NCBI RefSeq assembly: GCF_000711795.1
Contig: NZ_KL543976.1
Location: 306,027-370,026, forward strand
Direction: 5' to 3'
Length of the DNA: 64,000 nt
Source: Vibrio pacinii DSM 19139
GTDB taxonomy: Bacteria > Pseudomonadota > Gammaproteobacteria > Enterobacterales > Vibrionaceae
Of the stretch, positions 7,570 to 17,065 are shown one piece after another. A program made the position numbers and the translations under genes. The notes beneath the pieces are model-generated. The model was not told the origin of the DNA, did not search any database, and was given only the letters and a program-made list of their open reading frames with translations. The stretch's first letter is position 1, and each line of letters opens with the position of its first letter.

Positions 7570-10407
7570 ATGTCGCAGCACATTAACGATAATACCTACC
7601 AACAACTTGAGTCACTGTTCGCCGTCGAGATTGAAGCTAAACGCATCATCACCGAACAAGCAAAACGTTTAGCTTATGGTACTGACGCCAGCTTCTATCG
7701 TTTGGTTCCAAAGATTGTGCTGCGGTTAAACAGTCTCGATGAGGTGACTTACGCTATCCAATGTTGCCGCGAGATGAACGTTCACTTTACCTTTCGCGCC
7801 GCAGGTACCAGTTTGTCTGGTCAGGCGGTGTCGGACTCTGTGCTCATCACATTAACCGATGACTGGCGCGGTCATAAAATTCTTGATAACGGTAATAAAA
7901 TCGTTTTGCAACCGGGCGTGATTGGCGCTGACGCCAATAAGTACCTTGCCCCATTCAAACGCAAAATTGGCCCCGATCCGGCATCGATTAACACTTGCAA
8001 AATTGGTGGTATCGCGGCTAATAACGCCAGCGGCATGTGCTGTGGCACGGCGCAAAACTCCTACCGAACCCTCGACAGTATCAAAGTGGTATTTAGCGAC
8101 GGAACTCTGCTTGATACTGGCTGCTCTGACAGCATTGCCGCCTTCCGAGTTGCACGTCCAGACATCATTGAAGGATTAACCGAACTGGTGGAACAAACTC
8201 AAGCGAATACTGAGCTCAGTGACCGCATTCACCACAAGTATCGTCTTAAAAATACCACCGGCTATGCACTTAATGCGTTGGTTGATTTTAACGATCCAAT
8301 TGAAGTCCTTGAACACCTAATGATCGGATCTGAAGGGACGTTAGGCTTTATTGCTGAAATCACTTATAACACCGTAATCGAACACAATTACAAAGCCTCT
8401 TCACTTCTGGTTTTTGCCAACATTGAAGAAGCATGTCGAGCGGTCACCACACTCTCAAAAACGCCTGTCGCAGCGGTCGAGTTAATGGATGGGCGTGCGC
8501 TGCGCTCCGTTGCCGATAAACCCGGCATGCCAGAGTTTATTCAACACCTTGACCTTGAAGCTGCCGCACTTTTGGTTGAAACCCACGCCAGCGAACAAGC
8601 TAGTATTGATGTCCAGTGTGAGCAAATTCTCGCGGCATTGTCGCCATACACCATCATCGAGTCCGTGCCTTTCACCTTAGATGCCAACATGGTTGCGACG
8701 CTTTGGGGAATTCGCAAAGGCATGTTCCCAGCGGTGGGCGCCGTTCGTGAAGTTGGCACGACAGTGATCATTGAAGATGTTGCATTTCCAGTTGAAAACC
8801 TCGCCAATGGCGTGCGCGATCTGCAAGCACTATTTGACAAGTACCACTACAGCGAAGCGATCATTTTTGGTCACGCCCTTGAGGGCAACTTACACTTTGT
8901 CTTTACTCAAGGCTTTGATTCGCAGCAAGAGATAAATCGCTACGGTCAGTTCATGGATGATGTCGCCGAGTTAGTTGCGGTTAAGTATCAAGGTTCACTA
9001 AAAGCCGAACACGGAACGGGTCGCAATATGGCGCCTTATGTCGAGCTCGAATGGGGACAAGATGGTTATCAGCTAATGCAGAGAATCAAGGCCCTGTTTG
9101 ATCCACAAGGTTTACTTAATCCAGGCGTGATTATAAATGACAATCCACACTCGCATATTGAAAATTTGAAACCGATGCCCGCCGCTGATGATCTGGTTGA
9201 CCGTTGTATCGAATGTGGCTTCTGTGAACCAGTTTGCCCGTCTCGAACGCTCACACTATCACCACGTCAGCGAATTGTTTTATACCGAGAATTACAGCGC
9301 CGCCGAGCGGCTGGTGAACAGACAGCAGCAACAGAACTTGAACAGATTTTCGAGTACCAAGGTATCGATACCTGCGCCGCAACTGGCCTATGTGCAGAGC
9401 GCTGCCCAGTTGGGATTAACACTGGCGATTTAATTAAACAGCTGCGCACCGCTAAGTATCAAAAATTCACCCCGATCGCTAAATGGACAGCGGATCATTT
9501 CTCTACCACGACTTCACTCACTCGTGCTTCTCTCAAAGCTAACCAGATTGCCGTTAATGTGATCGGCGAGCGTGCTGTGGCGGGCCTGACCAACGGTATT
9601 CGCAAGCTCAGCGGCAACAAAACCCCTATTTGGCTCCCAGAAACACCGCAAGCCAACAGCCATAAACTTGAAAAGTCGATGGAGTTGCTGGTTCGCTCCG
9701 ATAAAAAGGTGGTCTACCTGCCCTCTTGTGCTTCTCGTACCATGAGCCAACAATCCGATGCACAAGATCAACGTAGTCTGACTGAAGTAACGTTGTCATT
9801 AATTAAAAAGGCGGGATTTGAAGTGATCATTCCCGACAAGCTCAATGACCAGTGCTGTGGTATGCCGTACGACAGCAAAGGAATGCAGGACATCGCCACA
9901 TCAAAAGCCCAACAACTCGAGAATGCTTTATGGCAAGCTAGCTACGAAGGCGAATACCCTGTACTGATCGACACCAGTCCATGTGCCAAGCGAAGCATCG
10001 AGACCTTCAGCAAACCGATGGAAATCCTCGAACCAACAGGTTTTGTCTCTAAATATCTTTTGCAGCATTTGGCCATTTCACCTAAAGATGAAACCGTTAT
10101 GCTCCATGTCACCTGCAGCTCTCGTCGTATGGGATTAGAAAACGATATGTTAGTCCTTGCAAAAGCATGTGTTACTGACGTTGTTGTTCCTGAGCACATC
10201 TCTTGTTGCGGCTGGGCGGGGGACAAAGGCTTCACCACACCAGAGCTCAATGAAGCGGCGGTAGACACATTAAAACAACAAGTTCCGTCAGGTTGTTCAC
10301 GTGGTTTTAGTAACAGTCGAACCTGTGAAATTGGGCTCTCTCACCATAGCGGCATCCCCTATCAATCGTTGTTATATTTGGTTGATGAAGTCAGCACACC
10401 GTTATAA
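7570..10407 (+). CDS. dld-II: FAD-binding and Fe-S D-lactate dehydrogenase (Dld-II / YdiJ type)
   Basis: A 945-residue fusion. Residues about 30-260 form a PCMH-type FAD domain (F-R-A-A-G-T-S-L-S-G-Q-A and G-S-E-G-T-L-G-F-I), followed by the FAD-oxidase C-terminal domain ending in A-E-H-G-T-G-R. Next come two 4Fe-4S motifs (C-I-E-C-G-F-C-E-P-V-C-P and C-A-A-T-G-L-C-A-E-R-C-P), then two CCG cysteine-rich modules (C-C-G-M-P and C-C-G-W-A-G). This layout matches the respiratory Dld-II described in Shewanella, also encoded beside lldP. It should oxidise D-lactate to pyruvate with quinone as acceptor. A glycolate or 2-hydroxyglutarate substrate is an alternative, since YdiJ relatives vary. Confidence 0.9.
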   Translation: MSQHINDNTYQQLESLFAVEIEAKRIITEQAKRLAYGTDASFYRLVPKIVLRLNSLDEVTYAIQCCREMNVHFTFRAAGTSLSGQAVSDSVLITLTDDWRGHKILDNGNKIVLQPGVIGADANKYLAPFKRKIGPDPASINTCKIGGIAANNASGMCCGTAQNSYRTLDSIKVVFSDGTLLDTGCSDSIAAFRVARPDIIEGLTELVEQTQANTELSDRIHHKYRLKNTTGYALNALVDFNDPIEVLEHLMIGSEGTLGFIAEITYNTVIEHNYKASSLLVFANIEEACRAVTTLSKTPVAAVELMDGRALRSVADKPGMPEFIQHLDLEAAALLVETHASEQASIDVQCEQILAALSPYTIIESVPFTLDANMVATLWGIRKGMFPAVGAVREVGTTVIIEDVAFPVENLANGVRDLQALFDKYHYSEAIIFGHALEGNLHFVFTQGFDSQQEINRYGQFMDDVAELVAVKYQGSLKAEHGTGRNMAPYVELEWGQDGYQLMQRIKALFDPQGLLNPGVIINDNPHSHIENLKPMPAADDLVDRCIECGFCEPVCPSRTLTLSPRQRIVLYRELQRRRAAGEQTAATELEQIFEYQGIDTCAATGLCAERCPVGINTGDLIKQLRTAKYQKFTPIAKWTADHFSTTTSLTRASLKANQIAVNVIGERAVAGLTNGIRKLSGNKTPIWLPETPQANSHKLEKSMELLVRSDKKVVYLPSCASRTMSQQSDAQDQRSLTEVTLSLIKKAGFEVIIPDKLNDQCCGMPYDSKGMQDIATSKAQQLENALWQASYEGEYPVLIDTSPCAKRSIETFSKPMEILEPTGFVSKYLLQHLAISPKDETVMLHVTCSSRRMGLENDMLVLAKACVTDVVVPEHISCCGWAGDKGFTTPELNEAAVDTLKQQVPSGCSRGFSNSRTCEIGLSHHSGIPYQSLLYLVDEVSTPL

Positions 10408-10425
10408 TCAGGTCTTTTAATCTCT

Positions 10426-10452
10426 TCGGGCGACGCCATACGGCTAGCCCGA
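10426..10452 (+). terminator. Probable terminator after dld-II
   Basis: An outer stem TCGGGC / GCCCGA encloses an inner GCC-ATAC-GGC hairpin, followed by ATAAAAAG. There is no T-run, so this is only moderately convincing. Confidence 0.4.
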
Positions 10453-10540
10453 TAAAAAGTTGCATCCAGCGCAACGGTTTTTAATGCTTTTCGCCTGTGA
10501 AAGTGATTAGATACTGCTATGAGGTTATCGGGAGAGTCGC

Positions 10541-11158
10541 ATGAAAATCATTATCTTACACGGTCTGTATATGCACGGAATGGTAATGAAGCCACTTAGT
10601 TATAAACTCAGTGGTATGGGCTATCAAACTCAAGTGTTAACCTACAATAGCTTGGCCATTGATGAGCAACGCGTGTTCAGTGACATTGACCAAGCACTGA
10701 GTCTAAAAGGGCCCAATGTACTGGTAGGCCACAGTCTTGGCGGCCTGATTATCAAACACTATCTCAAGGCACGACGTCCATCGGTTCGCAAAATTTCACA
10801 TGTGGTCGCGATAGGCTCTCCTTTGCAAGGCGCTTCCATCGCATCACGCATCGAAGAGTTAGGAATGGGCGTTATTCTTGGTAATGCCCCTGATTTTGGC
10901 TTAACCGAGCACGAAGAAGAGTGGGATTTTGTCCAGAAACTCGGCAGTATTGCGGGCACCCTACCAATCGGGGCGCGTTCAATACTGCTTCAGGGCGATC
11001 AAAAACGTTCTGATGGCACCGTCACCGTCGAAGAAACTAAAATTCCTGGCATGACTGACCATATAGAGATCAACAATAGTCACACGAGCTTAATCTATGG
11101 ATCTGCTACTCTAGAGCAAATCCATCACTTCATTCAGCGCAGTCATTTTAAACATTAA
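10541..11158 (+). CDS. Small alpha/beta hydrolase (lipase/PGAP1-like)
   Basis: A 205-residue alpha/beta-hydrolase. The nucleophile elbow is G-H-S-L-G-G with Ser65. The oxyanion segment L-H-G-L-Y-M-H-G begins at residue 6. A likely catalytic His lies near the C-terminus in N-N-S-H-T-S-L. There is no signal peptide, so it is probably cytoplasmic. The ribosome site GGGAGA is 5 nt before ATG. The family includes esterases and acylhydrolases of unknown natural substrate; the neighbours give no clue. It is monocistronic. Confidence 0.8.
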   Translation: MKIIILHGLYMHGMVMKPLSYKLSGMGYQTQVLTYNSLAIDEQRVFSDIDQALSLKGPNVLVGHSLGGLIIKHYLKARRPSVRKISHVVAIGSPLQGASIASRIEELGMGVILGNAPDFGLTEHEEEWDFVQKLGSIAGTLPIGARSILLQGDQKRSDGTVTVEETKIPGMTDHIEINNSHTSLIYGSATLEQIHHFIQRSHFKH

Positions 11159-11179
11159 ATCAGTCATTCTAAGCATTAA

Positions 11180-11205
11180 AAAAGCAGCGACTGGTCGCTG
11201 CTTTT
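11180..11205. terminator. Bidirectional terminator between convergent genes
   Basis: AAAAGCAGCGAC / GTCGCTGCTTTT forms a perfect 12-bp stem with a 2-nt loop, flanked by A-run and T-run, and serves both the hydrolase and the M16 peptidase gene. Confidence 0.88.
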
Positions 11206-11220
11206 AGGGTTGGATTACGC

Positions 11221-13968
11221 TTAAGGCGTGAGCGTGTATTTAGTTATCAAGCTCTCGCGCCCAAATGACTCTTCAATCCGCTCTCGCACCTCATCAAGCG
11301 TTATTGACTGTGTCATCATGTCAACATCTTGCAATGCCTCTACGCCATAGTCATGAACCAAATACCGTGCATAAAACCAAGCGCGTTGAACAGGATCATC
11401 CGCTAAAGGATGAAGCGCCACAGCAAGTTGTTTGGCAACCAGATCAACATCTTGTTGCGTTACGTTATCTAGAAGTCCTTGCATCACTTTAGCGACAGCC
11501 TTATCGATCTTGTCGATATCTTGTGGTGCGACTTGAGCTTCGATGAACCAATCGGTGCTGGCCTCTCCATCAAGTGAGGCACTGTAAGCATCAGGCGCAT
11601 AGTCTAGGCCAAGTTCTTCACGCACATAATCATTCAGGCGCTTGGCAAGTAAGCGCTGAATCATATCGTCAATAAATGCAAGACGTGCCGTTGTTATCGA
11701 TGCATTAGGATTGGTTGAACGTAGCAGATAGAAACTGTTCTCTTCATTGTAGATCGGCATATCAACACGAGCTTTCGGACTACGCTGATAATCAGCCAGC
11801 AGTTTAGCTGCCTGGCCCTGTTGCAGTGGAATTGCTCCGACATAATACTTGATCAAAGGTTCAAGCTCTTGCTCGGTCATATCAGCAATCACCACCAGCT
11901 TGTTGTTGCGGTTAACCGAAAACAGTTGTTGGTACACTTGGTTAATTTGCTCGTCATTGACCATCGCCACTTCAGGCGCAGTGGTCATACGGTGGAAACT
12001 TGATGGCAGGTAACTGTTTTGGTTAATCGCTTTATTCCACTGACCGATAGGGGTTTCTAGGTCGCTTTGTAGCTCTTCAATCACCTCACGCTTAACCACC
12101 TCAAGCTGTCGAGTATCAACCTTCGCGTTAGTCACCGCGTTGAAGATAACATTAAGTGAATCTGCGAGTTTTTTCTTCGTGGTGCCGACCTCAAGGCCAT
12201 GATGACTCAGCCCGACAAATGGATACACCTCAATCGACTGACGCGTCAGATACGCATCAAATTCGCTGCCAGAGAACTCACCGATACCACTTCGACTAAT
12301 CACGCCCGGAGCTAACCCATGAGCTGCATACAGTTCACTATCTAACGCCGCTTTGCCACCTTGGCTAATGTAAACCATATGGACGAAATCGCCTGCGGTT
12401 TTATCACGTTCAAACCATACTTCTACCCCATTGGAGAGTGTCCACACCGTAAAACCTGGCAGTTGCTCTTTACTGACAATATCCCCGCCACTTAAGGGAT
12501 TACTCAACTGATCGACTTGAGCGGTTAACATCACGGGTTTCACCCCAGCAATATCAAAGCTCGCACGTAGTTGAGGTAGCTGTTTGGTCAATGTGGCAAC
12601 CGCTTGGTCATTCTCTGCTGCCAGAAGCAGTACTTTCTCTTGAGTCAGCAGGGTTTGAATGCGTTGATTGATCCGTTCAGGCGTCGCAAGCGTTAAAAAT
12701 TCATCTAAACTGCGTTGATAGTCGGCTTTGGATTGGTTTACGCTCGACTGCGTTATTGAAGCGACCATGCTTTGTACCGCGTCAATGGTGCTTTGCTGTT
12801 GCCAATTGTAATCAAGGTTCTCTGCCTGTTGAACATAACCTGCTAAACCAGTTTGATACTCTTGTTTACTGACACCAAAATCGCGCAGCGCTGCAAGTGT
12901 AGAGACAATCAATTGTTGAGCTTGTTGACGCTCTTGTTCTGCAAAAGCCGCTGACAAATAGGTGTAACGGCGGTAGTTAATATAATCACTACTGACGACA
13001 AGACCTTGCAGGGGGATCGCAGCATCATTGAATTCTCTGTCAAGACGATTGAAAATCAGCGACTGAGCAAGTTCATCAAGCCACAATTGATGCTGTTGAC
13101 CACGTAACTTAACGATTGACGTTCCTCTATCAATCAAAACACTGATGCTTGGCGAGTCATATTGGCCGACTTCAGCGACATAATCGTCAACCTTGAGTAC
13201 TACATCTTGATTACGTTTGTTTGATGCCTGATTGTTTGCCGACCAACTGGCGAACTTCGCTTCAATTAACGCCTTCGCCTCCTCACTAGTTATGTCTCCA
13301 CTAATCACAATTTGTGCATATTGTGGCTGATACCAAGTTTGGTAAAAGTCACGAATCGAATCAGCGCTGGCATTTTGAACCGACTCTTTTGTCCCTACAG
13401 GGTCCCACAGAGCTAAGGGTGTGTCAGCAATGATATGATCATAGTATTTCTCTAAGAAAGAGCGATTTTCAGGTCGATTACGGCGAATTTCACCTTGAAT
13501 CACCCCCTTTTCTTTTTCAATTTCTTGCTCTTCAAGTGTAAGGCCATCAGCGATATCACGCATCCAAACGAGCGCGGTATCCAGTCGAGAGCGATCGGGT
13601 AAATCGAGTTCGTAGACGGTTTCATAATATGAGGTATAAGCATTAACATCAGAACCCGTTACGCCCGCCTGTTCAAACATCGCGATAACATTGTCATTAC
13701 CTAAGCTTTTTGAGCCGTTAAACGCCATATGTTCGAGAAAGTGAGCATAACCACGCTGGGCGTCTGTTTCTTGCGCAGAACCGACGTGGAAGAATAATCG
13801 TAAAGAAACTTCTTCGGTATCTTCCATTGGATAGAGGTGAAAACGGACACCGTTTTCAAGTTGGCCAGATACCCAATCAGGATCCGGTTCAATCGGAGCT
13901 TCAACGTTTGGTTGAACACAACCAGACAAAATAAACAATAGTGAAAAGAATAATTTACGCATAGCCAT
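11221..13968 (-). CDS. M16-family zinc metallopeptidase, lipoprotein
   Basis: A 915-residue protein with a lipoprotein signal (hydrophobic stretch, then L-S-G-C at about residues 14-17), so it is membrane anchored in the periplasm or outer membrane. The inverted zinc motif H-F-L-E-H follows at about residue 78, the signature of pitrilysin/insulinase M16 peptidases. The second M16 half (about 500-900) is catalytically inactive, as is usual for the paired-domain architecture. It resembles the PqqL/YhjJ-like group. ATG codons occur at 13968 and 13962; neither has a clear ribosome site. The substrate is unknown, probably peptides. Confidence 0.88.
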   Translation of the reverse strand: MAMRKLFFSLLFILSGCVQPNVEAPIEPDPDWVSGQLENGVRFHLYPMEDTEEVSLRLFFHVGSAQETDAQRGYAHFLEHMAFNGSKSLGNDNVIAMFEQAGVTGSDVNAYTSYYETVYELDLPDRSRLDTALVWMRDIADGLTLEEQEIEKEKGVIQGEIRRNRPENRSFLEKYYDHIIADTPLALWDPVGTKESVQNASADSIRDFYQTWYQPQYAQIVISGDITSEEAKALIEAKFASWSANNQASNKRNQDVVLKVDDYVAEVGQYDSPSISVLIDRGTSIVKLRGQQHQLWLDELAQSLIFNRLDREFNDAAIPLQGLVVSSDYINYRRYTYLSAAFAEQERQQAQQLIVSTLAALRDFGVSKQEYQTGLAGYVQQAENLDYNWQQQSTIDAVQSMVASITQSSVNQSKADYQRSLDEFLTLATPERINQRIQTLLTQEKVLLLAAENDQAVATLTKQLPQLRASFDIAGVKPVMLTAQVDQLSNPLSGGDIVSKEQLPGFTVWTLSNGVEVWFERDKTAGDFVHMVYISQGGKAALDSELYAAHGLAPGVISRSGIGEFSGSEFDAYLTRQSIEVYPFVGLSHHGLEVGTTKKKLADSLNVIFNAVTNAKVDTRQLEVVKREVIEELQSDLETPIGQWNKAINQNSYLPSSFHRMTTAPEVAMVNDEQINQVYQQLFSVNRNNKLVVIADMTEQELEPLIKYYVGAIPLQQGQAAKLLADYQRSPKARVDMPIYNEENSFYLLRSTNPNASITTARLAFIDDMIQRLLAKRLNDYVREELGLDYAPDAYSASLDGEASTDWFIEAQVAPQDIDKIDKAVAKVMQGLLDNVTQQDVDLVAKQLAVALHPLADDPVQRAWFYARYLVHDYGVEALQDVDMMTQSITLDEVRERIEESFGRESLITKYTLTP

Positions 13969-14080
13969 ACTGCATTGTTATTGGTATTAAGAGAAATATA
14001 CCTTAAAGCAATCAATTGGCAGAATGATTTTTGGGGCTTAATCGATTATTCGGGCAGGTGTTGCATAAATGATATTATCT

Positions 14081-14117
14081 GCTGCCAACGAACGTGTATA
14101 AACGAACGTTGGCGCAG
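14081..14117. repeat. Hairpin with internal direct repeat after the MscS gene
   Basis: GCTGCCAACG and CGTTGGCGCAGC pair with a 2-nt bulge, and the nonamer AACGAACGT is present twice inside (14088-14096 and 14101-14109). It lies 38 nt past the MscS stop and could be its terminator, but no T-run follows. Confidence 0.45.
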
Positions 14118-14154
14118 CAATGAAGTGACGATAACAGTGACCTTCACTGCATAA

Positions 14155-15003
14155 TCAGCTGGCTAACGGCGTTGGAAAACGTTGCTCATACAGCGCCATA
14201 AAATCAGAGCGTATTTCTTGTTCGAGGTGCACGGCTTTATCGGTTGGGCAAAATAACATGATATGAACAAATTGCTCCCCTGTAATACCACTCGTAATAT
14301 GAATGTGCGCTTCAGCCCCCGGCAGATCGACGCCTGCATGCTTTTCAATCATGGTGTTATATCTTGTAGCCACATCGTGGAAATAGTTGGTGTGATGCTC
14401 AATTTTTTCGTGCAGAGTTGGTAACAGTGGATACAAATTGACGAAATCTCTCACCACGATAGAGAAGTTGTGAAAGACATAACGCTTCATAAAGTTAAGG
14501 TTTTTCACCGGATAAGTAAAAAACATACTGTTAGGCAATGTGATGGTTTTTCCCGTGTAGTGATATTGACCATGGTGAAGGTCGATTTCTTGGATCACTG
14601 TCGCCATAATGTTGTGTTCAATCACCTCACCACATGTTTTGCCAACTTCTATCCAGTCTCCGATACGAAAAGAGCGCGAGCTTGCACGTTGGATAGACCC
14701 AGTAAAACACAAGATAATCTCTTTTGATGCCACAACAATCGCAACAGCGATCGCCGCCACCGAGAAGGCAAACTCACTGATCTCTGATTGCCATAAAATA
14801 AACAGCGTCAATACCGTAAAAATGAAGGTGCCGTTTTTAGTACGAGACATCCAATTACGCTGTTTTTCCGACACAAAGGCAACATCACCACGGATCTTCG
14901 ACAGTACAAGTCGCCTTACTAGTGAGATAACGATAATAATCAGCGCACTAAACACCAACTTATGAGCCAGAAGAAAATCAATAACTAGCTGTACTTTCTC
15001 CAC
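14155..15003 (-). CDS. MscS-family mechanosensitive channel
   Basis: A 282-residue protein with three or more N-terminal membrane segments (about 10-30, 60-75, 80-105) and then the MscS beta domain. The recognisable core is F-R-I-G-D-W-I-E-V-G, followed by L-P-N-S-M-F, typical of small-conductance channels that open on hypo-osmotic shock in the inner membrane. The start is GTG with AGGAGT 6 nt upstream. The pore-lining helix A-I-A-V-A-I-V-V-A is present but poor in Gly relative to E. coli MscS, fitting a YbdG/YnaI-like subgroup. Confidence 0.87.
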   Translation of the reverse strand: MEKVQLVIDFLLAHKLVFSALIIIVISLVRRLVLSKIRGDVAFVSEKQRNWMSRTKNGTFIFTVLTLFILWQSEISEFAFSVAAIAVAIVVASKEIILCFTGSIQRASSRSFRIGDWIEVGKTCGEVIEHNIMATVIQEIDLHHGQYHYTGKTITLPNSMFFTYPVKNLNFMKRYVFHNFSIVVRDFVNLYPLLPTLHEKIEHHTNYFHDVATRYNTMIEKHAGVDLPGAEAHIHITSGITGEQFVHIMLFCPTDKAVHLEQEIRSDFMALYEQRFPTPLAS

Positions 15004-15108
15004 TCGGTACTCCTAATATTTTGTAATAAAAAGAGCGGCTATGCCCCTCTATGTAACCATGTCACATTCAATCGAGCCCGAATCTTATCATCGAGCACTC
15101 AGTCTTTG

Positions 15109-15576
15109 CTATTGGTAACGAGCAGACGTTATAAATTGACCAAACGTTTCACACCAGATCACCACAGTGTTGTAGTCATTGATGGGGAAACCTTCAGGCA
15201 ACATCATTGTAAAACGATCAAAGTTTTTCACTTCACCGACTTCAATCATCGTGTGCTTTTGAGCAATAAAGTCTTGCTCCGTTTCGATAAACGTAGGGGA
15301 AAAAAACAGTCGATAATCGGGGCCAGGAGCGAGTTCACCAATAAAAGCGACTTGTTCTTCATTAATAGAAAGTGAGCCAGCACCCCAATGCAGTAAGTCG
15401 CTGTCTTTCCGCGCACGCTGAAAGGTGCCAGTATAGACAGCGTGATCAGAAACATGCTGGACATCATTGACACTAGGAGGCAGGGGCTGAATAAGAATGG
15501 GCAGCGCATAAATCCCAATCGCGAAACCCAAACCTAAACAAACTGTATGCGATAACAGCAATAAAAACCTTTTCAT
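15109..15576 (-). CDS. Membrane-anchored DM13-domain protein
   Basis: A 155-residue protein with one N-terminal membrane segment or uncleaved signal (residues 3-28). The remainder matches the DM13 domain: Y-T-G-T-F-Q near the start of the domain, a central G-A-G-S-L-S-I, and the C-terminal Y-N-T-V-V-I-W-C-E-T-F-G-Q-F with the single conserved Cys. DM13 domains are proposed to take part in extracytoplasmic electron transfer. The protein should sit outside the cytoplasmic membrane. It is near the MscS gene but separated from it by 105 nt. Confidence 0.75.
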   Translation of the reverse strand: MKRFLLLLSHTVCLGLGFAIGIYALPILIQPLPPSVNDVQHVSDHAVYTGTFQRARKDSDLLHWGAGSLSINEEQVAFIGELAPGPDYRLFFSPTFIETEQDFIAQKHTMIEVGEVKNFDRFTMMLPEGFPINDYNTVVIWCETFGQFITSARYQ

Positions 15577-15650
15577 TTTGAAACTCGTTGCTAACCCTTA
15601 CTGCTAAAGGTATATGAATTTCAATGAAATATCAGCGTAGCAATGGTGAC

Positions 15651-16880
15651 TTATTGGTATTTTAACGCCGTTTTTTCTGCCAAGGTCACAATTACCTTAA
15701 CCGCTTGCTCCATCGACTCGATAGAGACAAACTCGTGAATGCCGTGGAAATTATATCCACCAGTAAATATATTCGGACATGGGAGGCCCATAAATGATAA
15801 ACGCGCCCCATCCGTGCCGCCACGAATAGGTTTAATCACGGGCTCGACATCACAGGCAATCATCGCCTGCTTAGCAAGCTCGATCACATGTGGATAAGGT
15901 TCAACTTGCTCTTTCATATTGTAGTAACTGTCGGTGAGCACTAACTCGACGCGTCCCTTGTCTAAACTCGCATTCAATTGAGCAACTTTGTCACGCATAA
16001 ACTGTTTACGCTGTTCTAGACCTTGACGCTCAAAGTCACGAATAATGTAGCCTAACTCACTGCGCGCAACCGTCATTTCGGCCGACTTCAAATGGTAGAA
16101 ACCTTGATACCCCTCAGTGCATTCAGGCGTTTCGTCCGCGGGCATCAGTAGCTGAAACTGGGCGGCGATGTTCATTGCGTTGACCATCTTACCTTTTGCT
16201 GTGCCCGGGTGAACATTAACGCCATAACAGATAACATCTGCACTGGTCGCGTTAAAGTTTTCATACTCAAGTTCCCCCAAAGGACCACCATCAACGGTAT
16301 ACGCCCACTCAGCGCCAAACTTCTCGACATTAAACAGATCCGCGCCGCGGCCAATCTCTTCATCGGGCGTGAAGGCAATACAAATATCGCCATGAGGGAT
16401 CTCTGGATGAGCAATCAACTCAGCAACCGCAGAAATGATTTCTGCAATGCCGGCTTTGTTATCTGCGCCAAGTAATGTCGTTCCATCAGTAGTAATTAAA
16501 TTGTGGCCATGAAGCGTATGCAGATCTGGATATTGGATGGGAGACAGCACTTCATCTCCCTTTCCTAGCGCGATGTCCCCTCCTTGGTAGTTTTCAACAA
16601 TTTGTGCTTTGACCCCTTTACCTGAGGCATCTGGCGCTGTGTCCATATGGGCGATAAAACCGATCGCTGGTACTGGGTAATTAAGGTTACTTGGCAAGCG
16701 TGCCATCAAATAGCCGTTATTGTCTAAACGGACATCACTTAAACCAAGCTCATGCAACTCTTGTTGGAGAAATTGCGCAAAAACACCTTGTCCTGGACTA
16801 CTTGGGCATTGGGTATTGGTCGGGTTAGATTGGGTATCAAAAGCCACATAGCGCAGAAAGCGTGCAATCAATTCGTTCAT
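15651..16880 (-). CDS. pepT: Peptidase T (aminotripeptidase)
   Basis: A 409-residue zinc exopeptidase of family M20B that removes the N-terminal residue of tripeptides in the cytoplasm. The zinc-site motifs are clear: [18 protein letters not shown] and [10 protein letters not shown], with the C-terminal R-G-G-T-D-G-A. The length equals the E. coli enzyme. It is monocistronic, separated from the upstream nucleoside transporter by a terminator. Confidence 0.95.
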   Translation of the reverse strand: MNELIARFLRYVAFDTQSNPTNTQCPSSPGQGVFAQFLQQELHELGLSDVRLDNNGYLMARLPSNLNYPVPAIGFIAHMDTAPDASGKGVKAQIVENYQGGDIALGKGDEVLSPIQYPDLHTLHGHNLITTDGTTLLGADNKAGIAEIISAVAELIAHPEIPHGDICIAFTPDEEIGRGADLFNVEKFGAEWAYTVDGGPLGELEYENFNATSADVICYGVNVHPGTAKGKMVNAMNIAAQFQLLMPADETPECTEGYQGFYHLKSAEMTVARSELGYIIRDFERQGLEQRKQFMRDKVAQLNASLDKGRVELVLTDSYYNMKEQVEPYPHVIELAKQAMIACDVEPVIKPIRGGTDGARLSFMGLPCPNIFTGGYNFHGIHEFVSIESMEQAVKVIVTLAEKTALKYQ

Positions 16881-17013
16881 AGTAACATCTCATTGTTATT
16901 TGTTTTTTCAGCATGCAGACATCCTACGCCGACCAAACAAAATGGTGTTGCTATAAATCAGGTTTTCGCTAATTAGCGCAATACCATGCATAACCATCAC
17001 GTCATTGGTTAAA

Positions 17014-17045
17014 CAAAAAAACCGAGCGTTCCCGGCTCGGTTTTT
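17014..17045 (-). terminator. Terminator of the nucleoside transporter gene
   Basis: ACCGAGC / GCTCGGT stem flanked by A-rich and T-rich runs, 20 nt past the stop of the transporter gene. It can act in both directions. Confidence 0.85.
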
Positions 17046-17065
17046 GATAGTAAACTTAGCTTGGG

